IMG/VR virus record: IMGVR_UViG_3300044712_002209
Span: 1-22,046 of that record
Direction: 5' to 3' (one strand)
From: a virus
Length of the DNA stretch: 22,046 nt
A model generated the notes under the pieces. That model ran no database searches. It saw only the letters and a list, made by a program, of their open reading frames with translations, and was not told the DNA's origin. Position 1 is the first letter of the stretch; each line of letters starts with the position of its first letter. This document shows, one piece after another, positions 6,687-12,909 of the stretch. Made by a program: the position numbers and the translations under genes.

Positions 6687-6926
6687 TTGAGCACGAATGC
6701 AGCAATCTTCTCTTGGGCACTGACGGCAGTGAGTCTCTTCGGCACGATGCTTAATATCCGTCTGGATCGCCGCTGTTTTTATATCTGGTCTGTTACTAAC
6801 GCCTGTTGGATGATGTTCAATCTCCTGATCGGACAGTATGCACAGGCTTTTCTTTACCTGGTGAATTTTGCCCTTGCCATCTGGGGTGTCATCGAGTGGC
6901 AGCGCCGGCAGAAGGCTGCCCTATGA
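6687..6926 (+). CDS. Small PnuC-like membrane protein
   Basis: A 79-residue protein with three hydrophobic segments (about 7-25, 32-50, 52-69). The motifs GTMLNI, CFYIWSVTNACWM and GQYAQAFLY...IWGVIEW match small phage-borne proteins related to PnuC, the nicotinamide mononucleotide/riboside transporter family, although a full PnuC has roughly 200 residues. It may assist NAD-precursor uptake or only share the fold. The start is TTG at 6687, 6 bases after GGAGGT; no ATG fits. The stop overlaps the primase-helicase start as ATGA, tying it to replication-gene expression. Confidence 0.65.
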   Translation: MSTNAAIFSWALTAVSLFGTMLNIRLDRRCFYIWSVTNACWMMFNLLIGQYAQAFLYLVNFALAIWGVIEWQRRQKAAL

Positions 6927-9900
6927 GCGACGATTTCGCCCGGGTGAAGTCTGCCCTCAATATCCAGACCCTCATCACCTCCGAAAGCGGCCTGACGATG
7001 AAAGGCAAGCACCTGGAGGAGTGCCCGTTCTGCAAGGGTCATGAATGCTTTTCGATCCGCGAAGCGCAAGGTTCCTACAACTGCTTCCAGTGCCCGCCAG
7101 GGGAGTCCGGAGGGGACGTGTTCACGTTCCTGCAGAGGTATCATAACATCGAACCCGCCGAAGCGCTCAAGCGCGCGGCGGAACTCGCGCATATAATCAT
7201 TGAAGAGAAGGGGACTGAGCGCAAGCAGCGGTTTTCCGCGGCCGAAAAAATACGCCTTTTCGCGGCCCAGCACTATCATGAGCACATGCTGGACAATGGC
7301 GGGAAGAGTTATCTCCTGGAGATACGCGGTCACAAGCTGGAGACCCTGAAAAAGGAGATGGTAGGGATCGCGGACGGACGGCTGCTCGATCATCTGCGCA
7401 AGGCGGGGTTTGATGACAAGGATATCCTGGAAAGCGGCCTGATTACAGAGCGGAAGGTCGGCGATGAAAACAGGATCCTCGATTTCTTCAAGAAGGGCCT
7501 TGTTGTCTTTCCCCACTACTCCGGAGATAAGGTCCTGCATTTCACCCAGAAGGATCCCGAGCCGGACCCGGAGAAAAAGCTCAAGTATCAGATGAAGAAC
7601 GAATTCCGCGCCAAGAACTGGCTGTTTTACGGCCAGGACGCGCTGGAGAAGTTCATCGAGATCATCCTGGTGGAGGGGGAAAACGACCGCCTCCAGGTGC
7701 TGAATACCGGGATCGGCTATGTGATGGCGATGATCGGCCAGATCTCCGACGAGCAGAAAAAGGCCCTGGGCAACCGCTGCCGCGGCAAACACCTTTATCT
7801 CTGGGTAGATAATGATGAGGCGGGTAAAAAGTATGTCCGGAGCATCTGCAAGGCACTCACCGACATCAATATCCGTATCATGGTCTATGGCAAGCCGGAC
7901 GATGATCCGGACAGCTGGCTGAAGGGGATACCCGAGGGTGAAAGGCGGGGTGAAATTAAAAAGCTGCAGCTGGAGGCTCTTGACTACATCGCCTGGGAGC
8001 TGCTGCAACTGGAGGCGCTTCCGTCCCTGGAGGCGAAACTGAAGGAGCTGAAGGATAAGGAAGTCTTCAAGCTCATCACCCAGCGCTCAGAGATCGAGCA
8101 GCAGATCTACATGGAGAAGCTGGAAAAGATCGGCTTCTCGAAAAAGGCGATCGAGCAGGCCCTGGATTTCAGCCAGGAACTCTACACGCTTGTTTCACAG
8201 TATTTCGCAGAGATATCCAGCCCCAAGGATGCGGACCCGAACACGGTGGCCGCCATCATCTACAAGTATTTCGCCGAGCACGGCCGGTTCTATTTCGATG
8301 CGACGAACACGGTCTATCTCATCTACAAAAACAAGACCTATGAAGTGGGAAATAATAGGGAATTCAATTCCCTGATGCATAAATTGACGAAGATGCTCTA
8401 TAACCGCGCTCCCGGGAACATGGTCTGGGAAGCGATCGCATGCATCGCCTATAACCACGGCCGGCGCATCGATCGGGCGTCCTGGATCATGACGGACGAC
8501 GTGCGGGGCATTATCTGGACGAACCTGAACGGGCCGAACAACACCATCCTGCGGATCTCCCAGGAGGGCGTGAAGGAAATGACGAACGGCATGAATGACG
8601 ATCACGTGCTGTTGTCATCTTCGGCGGAGATCAAACTGTTCAATTTCCTGCCCGACGCGGACATCCAAGAGGGAATGGATTATTTTAAAACCTTAATAAT
8701 GGATAATTTCGCATGTGATAAGAAACAGAGATATTTTATAACATGTGGAGTTATATCAACTTTTTTATTAGAAACGATCTCAAACCAAGCACATTTTAAA
8801 CTCGGAGGCTCATCGGGCGGGGGGAAATCTACCGCGACAGAATTTATAAGTGCTTTTCTTTATGGCAAGGAATCATTGGAAGATCCCACAGGCGCCGCTG
8901 CCGCTTCAGTAGCCGCAGAAAACCCGATTTTAATATTCGATAATCTTGAAAAAAAGGATTTAACTCGTACTGTTGAGAAATTGTTATTGAATGCAGCAAA
9001 TCGGACTGCAAAAAGAAAGCGAACAACAGGAAGCAATAGCGGCACCATGACAGAAATCCCAAGGGCTTTAATTTTCATCACAGCAATTGAGCCATTTACA
9101 TTGCCTGAATTGATCAATAGAACATATGATTTTTGGTTTGATCGAAAAAACCCAAAATTTGGGACAAAAGTTCTTCCAAAAGCAGAAATATTCCGGCAAA
9201 TCAAGAGAAAACGGGATATTATGCTTTCCGCTCTAATTAAATTCATCCAGCAAGAAATTCTCCCAAACCTTAGCCAAACAACTGATTATATGAATCTGTT
9301 ATCCTTGGATTATCCCGGACATTCTAAAGACCGCACAAATGAATATCTTTCTCTACTTTTTCTAATTCTGCATAAACTCCTTCCTTATATTCCGTTTTAC
9401 GATAAAGACGAACAAGCCCTTTTGGGTGGCCTGAAAGATGATTCTGGTAAATACTCCCTGGAGGAGAAGGACATCCGCGATGCCTGGATCAAGGAGCAGG
9501 ATGCCAAGGCGAAGGATACGGAGGTCACCAGCAATAATATCCTGAAGCTGTTCGACGGCCTTGTGCGTGAGTATTTGCTTTATTTCAAGGACAAGAAGTT
9601 GGAGCCTACCATCGAGAACGGTTTCGAAAAGAAGGTCTTCAAAATGGAGCATCCGGAGTACGGTCTACCTCTATTTAAGACCGTGCCGGAAGATGTAGAG
9701 ATCGATGGCGAACGCTACGAGACATCAGTAATCGAGTTCGTGGCCAAGTCATCCGATATCGTGGCCGCCCTGGATCGCTTTTGCAAGAACAACGGCCTGC
9801 GCAATCCCTACCCCGACGCGGCAGTGTTCGGCGCCAGGCTGGAGAACGATTTGAAGATACTTGAGAAAGGCGGCTGGAATAGGATCACGAAGCCGGGCAA

Positions 9901-9967
9901 GGAACCGTATTTCAAGACGAACAAAGGTTACAACTTCTTTAAGTTCCAGCATAAGCTGGTAAGGTGA
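6923..9967 (+). CDS. DNA primase-helicase (CHC2 zinc finger, TOPRIM, ATPase)
   Basis: A 1014-residue replication protein. Residues 34-57 form a CHC2-type zinc-binding module (CPFC...CFQC). A TOPRIM-type RNA-polymerase core follows: ILVEGEND (about 248-255) holds the catalytic Glu and LWVDNDEAGKKY (about 292-303) the DxD-like acidic pair. The second half has a P-loop G628-GSSGGGKST-637 and a Walker B at about 670-675 (ILIFDN), so it should unwind DNA and lay primers, like other phage primase-helicase fusions. The ATPase part does not look like DnaB. The start is the ATG at 6923 in an ATGA overlap, not the earlier in-frame ATG at 6806, which lies inside the PnuC-like gene. About residues 583-843 are encoded by AT-rich DNA unlike the rest. 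An iteron array follows directly after the stop. Confidence 0.85.
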   Translation: MSDDFARVKSALNIQTLITSESGLTMKGKHLEECPFCKGHECFSIREAQGSYNCFQCPPGESGGDVFTFLQRYHNIEPAEALKRAAELAHIIIEEKGTERKQRFSAAEKIRLFAAQHYHEHMLDNGGKSYLLEIRGHKLETLKKEMVGIADGRLLDHLRKAGFDDKDILESGLITERKVGDENRILDFFKKGLVVFPHYSGDKVLHFTQKDPEPDPEKKLKYQMKNEFRAKNWLFYGQDALEKFIEIILVEGENDRLQVLNTGIGYVMAMIGQISDEQKKALGNRCRGKHLYLWVDNDEAGKKYVRSICKALTDINIRIMVYGKPDDDPDSWLKGIPEGERRGEIKKLQLEALDYIAWELLQLEALPSLEAKLKELKDKEVFKLITQRSEIEQQIYMEKLEKIGFSKKAIEQALDFSQELYTLVSQYFAEISSPKDADPNTVAAIIYKYFAEHGRFYFDATNTVYLIYKNKTYEVGNNREFNSLMHKLTKMLYNRAPGNMVWEAIACIAYNHGRRIDRASWIMTDDVRGIIWTNLNGPNNTILRISQEGVKEMTNGMNDDHVLLSSSAEIKLFNFLPDADIQEGMDYFKTLIMDNFACDKKQRYFITCGVISTFLLETISNQAHFKLGGSSGGGKSTATEFISAFLYGKESLEDPTGAAAASVAAENPILIFDNLEKKDLTRTVEKLLLNAANRTAKRKRTTGSNSGTMTEIPRALIFITAIEPFTLPELINRTYDFWFDRKNPKFGTKVLPKAEIFRQIKRKRDIMLSALIKFIQQEILPNLSQTTDYMNLLSLDYPGHSKDRTNEYLSLLFLILHKLLPYIPFYDKDEQALLGGLKDDSGKYSLEEKDIRDAWIKEQDAKAKDTEVTSNNILKLFDGLVREYLLYFKDKKLEPTIENGFEKKVFKMEHPEYGLPLFKTVPEDVEIDGERYETSVIEFVAKSSDIVAALDRFCKNNGLRNPYPDAAVFGARLENDLKILEKGGWNRITKPGKEPYFKTNKGYNFFKFQHKLVR
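8670..9450. other. AT-rich mosaic block inside the primase-helicase gene
   Basis: Within one uninterrupted reading frame the base composition changes abruptly. Hand counts of 60-base lines give 39 G+C at 8461-8520, but 18 at 8701-8760 and 18 at 9121-9180, then 31 at 9481-9540. Codons change in step (many ATT, TTA, AAA, AAT inside; ATC, CTG, AAG, AAC outside). The block covers the P-loop and Walker B region almost exactly. It looks like an in-frame recombination event that replaced the motor domain; edges are accurate to some tens of bases. Confidence 0.75.
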
Positions 9968-9973
9968 GCAGTG

Positions 9974-10281
9974 GGGTGAAAGTCTCCCGGAAAGGGTGAG
10001 ACCAGGCGTGAAAGTGTGGCGATTTTGCCTCACTTCTCTTTTTTTCTTAGCATTTTCAAGGGTGCCTGGACATATTTGTAAAACACTTTCACACTTTCAC
10101 CATTTTACCTTATTCTTTAATATTATTAGTTAGTTAGTTGGGGTGAAAGTCTGGTGAAAGTCTGGTGAAAGTCTGGTGAAAGTCTGGTGAATCTTGCGGC
10201 CTGTTTTGAACTTTCACCCCAACGTAAAGCCGCACTGGTCAAGGGTTTGCGGCATGGGGTGAAAGGGGTGAAACTCTGAGA
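9974..10281. repeat. Iteron array, probable phage replication origin
   Basis: The unit GGTGAAAGTCT occurs four times in perfect tandem at 10142-10185, followed by a partial GGTGAA (10186-10191). Further GTGAAA(GT) copies lie at 9974-9984 and 10007-10016, inverted at 10084-10101 (two copies) and 10210-10220, and direct at 10256-10273 (two copies). The tandem block is bracketed by a perfect 14-base inverted repeat, GTTGGGGTGAAAGT (10137-10150) and its complement (10210-10223), and preceded by an AT-rich stretch (10102-10136) suited to melting. It has no gene and lies directly after the primase-helicase, as expected for an origin read by that protein. Known parallel: the P4 alpha primase-helicase binds GGTGAACA-type iterons. 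The origin function is inferred. Confidence 0.7.
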
Positions 10282-10289
10282 GTGTCCAC

Positions 10290-10775
10290 CACCCTGTCGG
10301 AATCGCTAGTGTGAAGTTATCAATTCATCGGGTTCAGCGGGCCGCAGGCCTTCAGTTGATCCCGATAAAATAGGTTATACGAATATTAAAAAGATCATGT
10401 TAAGGCCCCTTAAACGCACCATAGTCAAAAGTTTAGGCTAACTCTGTGCGGGCTCGGTTCGCTAGATTTGTAAAAAATAGGCTAGAATGAACCGAAAGCG
10501 AAGCGGAATCCACCGCACTTTATTACAAACTGTGCGGTTCAGGCATCAGTCAGATATCATAATTCAATACTTTAGAGGTTGTGTGATTATGCAAATGTGC
10601 GGTTCAATTCGGATGGATCAGGGTCCAGGGTGCCACCCCCCCTTAAAAAATCCCGGTCGAGATTCAAATCTCCCCCCCTATAGCTTCCTATTATCGTTGC
10701 TATATTCTAAAACCCTTTTTAAAAAGCCGGGGGTCTGGGGGTTTTTGTTGGAAAGTGGGGGGCTCGGGGGGATTT
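10290..10775. other. Non-coding region before the third recombinase; possible attachment/arm sites
   Basis: No convincing gene lies here; the plus frame at 10487-10786 has no ribosome site and a low-complexity end. TGTGCGGTTCA occurs twice exactly (10531-10541 and 10596-10606), with related TGTGCGG at 10444-10450, CCGCAC inverted at 10512-10517, and an inverted GGACCGCACA near 12084. Short repeats of this kind beside a tyrosine recombinase gene may be arm-type binding sites of an attachment region. A short palindrome GAGAT-TCAA-ATCTC (10660-10673) and C-rich runs also lie here. No core site can be defined without a second copy. Confidence 0.35.
10729..10771 (+). promoter_or_regulatory. Four G-runs over the ribosome-binding site of the recombinase
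   Basis: Runs of G5 (10729-10733), G5 (10737-10741), G6 (10757-10762) and G6 (10766-10771) end 4 bases before the ATG at 10776. The last run must also serve as the Shine-Dalgarno sequence. Four long G-runs with loops of 3, 15 and 3 bases could form a G-quadruplex in DNA or mRNA and hinder translation; this is a prediction from sequence only. Confidence 0.4.
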
Positions 10776-11798
10776 ATGACTCTTGACGCCCTCCTCTTCG
10801 CCTGGATGGAATTCCTGAGCATTCAGAAAGGCCAGCGGCCTAGCACCGTGGCGCATTACGAGAAGGTCGTCCGCTCTTTCTTCACCTGGACTGGCGTTGA
10901 CGGGCTTCCTCCTCTTTCCCCGGACAAGATCAGCCGGGATATCATCGGCGAATGGCTGAAAGACCTCTTTTACGAGCATAAGAACATCCGGCCCGCGACT
11001 CGGGCCTCCAAGCTCTCCGCTCTCCGCTCCTTTTTCGCCTGGCTCCGCTATGCCGGGCATATTGCCGTTGACCCTACCCAGGGGATTCCATCCCCCAAGG
11101 TCCAGGACACTCTCCCGCAGAAATTCAGCACCGAGGAACTCCAGCTCCTCTTTGCGGCTCCGCGGCGTGACAAGATCATGGGGCTGCGCGATCTGGCCCT
11201 GTTGAAGACCCTCTATGCGGCCGGGCCCCGAGTCTCCGAGTTGGTCAACCTGGACATAAACCATGTTGTCGATTCCGGCGGGTATATCCGCCTGCAGATC
11301 ATCGACGGCAAGGGGGGGAAGAGCAGGACAATCACCATGCGGACAAATCCCAGCCGGTCGCTCCGGGAATGGCTGAATATCCGGCGCACGATAGACACCC
11401 CGGACCCGGCGCTCTTCATTCGCCTGAAAGGCCCTCCCAACAGACTGACGACCAAGAGCGCCCAGAATATCCTCAAGAAATACGCCAGGATCATCGGCAT
11501 TGACGACCTGGAGGCCTTTTGCCACAAGATGAGGGCTACCTTTGCCTCCGACCTTTATGACAGCGGGAACGACCATTGCCCGCATTGCAGGCGGCAGATA
11601 ACCTATGTCGGCCCCGTCGAGGTTGCCATGCTGCTCGGACACGAACCGACCGACCTGGCCACCGTCATGCGTTACATTGCCATATCCGACCGGGTGTTGA
11701 GAAAGACGGCCATACCTGACAGGCGGTTCAACGAGATAGAGGAAGGGGGGAAAAGTGTCCAGATTGGAGCACAGAGAGGTAATCAGGGAACTGTTTGA
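10776..11798 (+). CDS. XerC/D-like tyrosine recombinase with a CxxC insertion
   Basis: A 340-residue recombinase with an N-terminal SAM-like core-binding domain (about 3-100) and a catalytic domain. The active-site residues are R152 (GPRVSEL), K179 or K182 in DGKGGK, H250-x-x-R253 (HKMRAT), H289 (LLGHEP) and Y300 (VMRYI). Between HxxR and the last His there is a short insertion, NDHCPHCRRQI (about 265-275), with one CxxC pair, which standard XerC/D proteins lack. It is a candidate for the phage integrase because it borders a non-coding region with repeats, although two other recombinases are present. ATG at 10776 follows a G-run; the frame extends to 10755. Its 3' end overlaps the Mor-like gene by 44 bases. 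Confidence 0.85.
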   Translation: MTLDALLFAWMEFLSIQKGQRPSTVAHYEKVVRSFFTWTGVDGLPPLSPDKISRDIIGEWLKDLFYEHKNIRPATRASKLSALRSFFAWLRYAGHIAVDPTQGIPSPKVQDTLPQKFSTEELQLLFAAPRRDKIMGLRDLALLKTLYAAGPRVSELVNLDINHVVDSGGYIRLQIIDGKGGKSRTITMRTNPSRSLREWLNIRRTIDTPDPALFIRLKGPPNRLTTKSAQNILKKYARIIGIDDLEAFCHKMRATFASDLYDSGNDHCPHCRRQITYVGPVEVAMLLGHEPTDLATVMRYIAISDRVLRKTAIPDRRFNEIEEGGKSVQIGAQRGNQGTV

Positions 11799-12024
11799 CC
11801 GGCTGCGCGAGGAATTCGGGCATGAGGCCCCAAGGATCATCCAGATACTTGTCGAAGCGGTCGGCGGGATGCAGATAAGAATCCCCGATCTCTCGTACCT
11901 TTACCGTCAGGAGCGCAACCGGCGGATCAGGAACGAATTCAACGGGCGGAATCATGAGGAGCTGGCCATAAAGTACAGGTTGAAGATCCGGTGGGTGCGA
12001 AGAATCATAAACTCGCAAAAATAG
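11755..12024 (+). CDS. Mor/C-family transcription activator
   Basis: An 89-residue protein matching the Mor transcription-activator family of phage Mu (Mor activates middle genes and C activates late genes). The signature parts are present in order: IIQILVEAVGGMQIRIPDLS (dimerisation helix and strand), RNRRIRNEFNGRNHEELA, and the C-terminal helix-turn-helix KYRLKIRWVRRII. The start is GTG at 11755, 4-6 bases after AGGGGGG. Its stop codon overlaps the first of three promoter-like elements (12023, 13366, 18434), which are its most likely targets and lie before the antirepressor, terminase and capsid operons. The family call is firm; its targets are inferred. Mor proteins bind a dyad next to a promoter with a weak -35, which these elements resemble. 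Confidence 0.85.
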   Translation: MSRLEHREVIRELFDRLREEFGHEAPRIIQILVEAVGGMQIRIPDLSYLYRQERNRRIRNEFNGRNHEELAIKYRLKIRWVRRIINSQK

Positions 12025-12063
12025 TGTCCTGAATTGGCCGAAGAGGACACATTTCTCTGATAA
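12023..12063 (+). promoter_or_regulatory. Activator-type promoter element, copy A
   Basis: AGTGTCC (12023-12029), 16 bases, GAC (12046-12048), 9 bases, TGATAA (12058-12063). GTGTCCT (12024-12030) and AGGACAC (12044-12050) form a 7-base inverted repeat. The same parts with identical spacing recur at 13366 and 18434. It overlaps the stop codon of the Mor-like gene and points toward the antisense-RNA/antirepressor cassette, so it may let the phage activator read through that cassette or autoregulate. Confidence 0.6.
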
Positions 12064-12099
12064 ATTGGAGGCATCAGCATAGTGGACCGCACATTTTAT

Positions 12100-12128
12100 T
12101 TGACAATTCTAAAGTCTTTGGATATTCT
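12100..12128 (+). promoter_or_regulatory. Constitutive-looking promoter of the antisense-RNA cassette
   Basis: TTGACA (12100-12105), a 17-base spacer and TATTCT (12123-12128) form a strong sigma70-type promoter. Transcription should begin near 12135, that is, at the first target sequence TATCCA. It is the same grade of promoter as the one at 401-429 (identical boxes and spacing) and does not need an activator. In P1/P7-type immunity a constitutive promoter like this makes the c4 RNA in the lysogen. Confidence 0.65.
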
Positions 12129-12134
12129 TTCGGT

Positions 12135-12313
12135 ATCCAAAAAACCCAAGGGGCGCCGCTCCCTATAGCGGCCGTTTCATTTCCAGGCACCTGACATAGC
12201 CTGGAAACACACCGACGCTGGTTGTACCGACGCGCCGGTAGAGATGCGCCCTAACCGTAAGGCGGGCGGCGGTCCCTTGGGTCCGTGGATAGTCTCTACC
12301 GGCGCGTTTTTTT
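12135..12313 (+). ncRNA. Candidate c4-type antisense regulatory RNA
   Basis: The 190 bases between the promoter and the terminator T-run have no convincing gene but dense secondary structure: a 9-pair hairpin TTTCCAGGC/GCCTGGAAA (12180-12188 with 12199-12207) and the 14-pair terminator stem. A two-block segment, CCCTTGGGT (12274-12282) plus TGGATA (12286-12291), is complementary to ACCCAAGGG plus TATCCA at 12144-12152/12134-12139, and again to ACCCAAGG plus ATCCA at 12330-12337/12322-12326, the latter over the Shine-Dalgarno sequence of the next gene. One antisense segment between two target copies upstream of an antirepressor is the design of P1/P7 c4 and of the P4 CI RNA (seqB between seqA and seqC). 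The RNA's exact ends are unknown; processing to a shorter form is likely if it behaves like c4. Confidence 0.65.
12231..12313 (+). terminator. Intrinsic terminator with 14-bp stem and T7
   Basis: CGCGCCGGTAGAGA (12231-12244) pairs perfectly with TCTCTACCGGCGCG (12293-12306) and is followed at once by seven T (12307-12313). The 48-base loop contains the antisense segment. It should stop most transcripts before the antirepressor gene, so that read-through is the regulated event. Confidence 0.75.
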
Positions 12314-12321
12314 GCGTCAAA

Positions 12322-12340
12322 ATCCAAAAACCCAAGGAGG
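12322..12340 (+). promoter_or_regulatory. Antisense target covering the Shine-Dalgarno sequence
   Basis: ATCCA (12322-12326), a 3-base gap and ACCCAAGG (12330-12337) are complementary, with the same gap length, to TGGAT and CCTTGGGT within 12275-12290. AAGGAGG (12334-12340), the ribosome site for the ATG at 12347, overlaps the second block. Pairing would shut off translation of the leader frame and of the coupled antirepressor. Confidence 0.6.
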
Positions 12341-12346
12341 TAAGTC

Positions 12347-12427
12347 ATGGAAACAGCAGCGGAAAGAAGTTTTACGGTAGTACAGAGTTCAGCTTCAAGG
12401 AGTCGGCACCCACCATCCGGGCGATGA
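12347..12427 (+). CDS. Leader ORF coupled to the antirepressor (or its displaced N-terminus)
   Basis: A 26-codon frame starting 6 bases after a very strong AAGGAGG. Its stop TGA (12425-12427) overlaps the ATG at 12424 of the BRO frame. This recalls P1 icd, a short frame whose translation is needed for expression of the overlapping ant gene and whose ribosome site is the c4 target. The alternative is a one-base frameshift: the leader's METAAERSFTVVQ would make a natural beginning for the BRO protein, whose conserved strand (FSFKESAPTIRAMM) is encoded in the other frame from about 12391. Both readings fit the bases. Confidence 0.45.
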   Translation: METAAERSFTVVQSSASRSRHPPSGR

Positions 12428-12909
12428 TGGACCGGAACGGGGACCCATGGTTTGTGGCGACTGATGTCGCTGACATTTTGAATTTCCGGGATGCCAGTAA
12501 CGCGGCTCAAACCCTCAAAAATGATGAAAAGGGTACTTATAAAGTAAGTACCCTTCGCGGCGATCAGGAGGTGATTATCATCAACCTCTCCGGTCTTTAC
12601 CGCCTCATTTTCCGGTCCAACAAACCGGAGGCGGAGCTTTTTAGGCAGTGGGTCTTTAATGAAGTCCTCCCCGCCCTTCACCGGGTCGGCATGTATGGCG
12701 TCCCCCTCAATATGGAAGTCCCGGAGGCACCGGAAGAGGCCCTGGCGCTCTGGGTCTATCTGGACAAGCAGCAGGAATCGCTGCAATCACGCCTGCGGTC
12801 CATCCGCGACCTGAAAAAATCCGCCATGGCGCGGGTAAAGCAGAGCGCGCAGCCTTACCACATCCCCCTCGGCAAGCAGATCGGCCTCTTCTCGGGGGTG
12901 GAATCATGA
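12424..12909 (+). CDS. BRO-N domain antirepressor
   Basis: The protein carries a BRO family N-terminal domain: MMDRNGDPWFVATDVADILN, then NAAQTLKNDEKGTY, VIIINLSGLYRLIFRS and FRQWVFNEVLPALHRVG, the classical phage BRO/antirepressor order; a helical C-terminal part follows. Such proteins counteract CI-type repressors and trigger induction. The start is uncertain. The ATG at 12424 overlaps the stop of the leader frame as ATGA, but the domain's first strand is encoded upstream in this frame from about 12391, and the open frame reaches back to an ATG at 12244 inside the terminator hairpin, which is unlikely to be used. The good ribosome site belongs to the other frame at 12347, so either translational coupling or a frameshift is involved. 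Its stop overlaps the RadC-like start as ATGA. Confidence 0.75.
   Translation: MMDRNGDPWFVATDVADILNFRDASNAAQTLKNDEKGTYKVSTLRGDQEVIIINLSGLYRLIFRSNKPEAELFRQWVFNEVLPALHRVGMYGVPLNMEVPEAPEEALALWVYLDKQQESLQSRLRSIRDLKKSAMARVKQSAQPYHIPLGKQIGLFSGVES

Noticed and set aside
5517-6690. Integron attC or attI sites beside the IntI-type gene
   Set aside because: ATCTAAC near 5533 matches the loose RYYYAAC core, but no partner GTTRRRY site or folded arms were found, so it is likely chance.
6854-8008. Long minus-strand open frame (384 codons) opposite the primase
   Set aside because: The plus-strand frame shows zinc-finger and TOPRIM motifs; the minus product has no recognisable features.
10142-10191. Short tandem repeats that might suggest a CRISPR array
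   Set aside because: The 11-base units are directly adjacent with no spacers; they fit iterons, not CRISPR.
10651-10680. tRNA 3'-end fragment (GATTCAAATC-like T-arm) as an attachment core
   Set aside because: The T-stem does not pair properly (A opposite C next to the loop) and no acceptor end or CCA follows.
11754-11790. Another copy of the AGTGTCC promoter element at the Mor-like start
   Set aside because: AGTGTCC is present but no GAC lies 16 bases on and no -10-like hexamer follows at the right place. The AGTGTCC at 10281 fails in the same way.
10719-11840. Long open frame (373 codons) on the minus strand
   Set aside because: It lies wholly opposite the recombinase with all catalytic residues, and its product is Pro/Gly/Arg-rich without motifs; it is a shadow of a GC-rich gene.
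12135-12346. Riboswitch of a known metabolite class, or a retron/DGR RNA
   Set aside because: The downstream genes are a phage antirepressor and RadC-like protein, no reverse transcriptase is present, and the two-target complementarity is explained better by c4-type antisense control.
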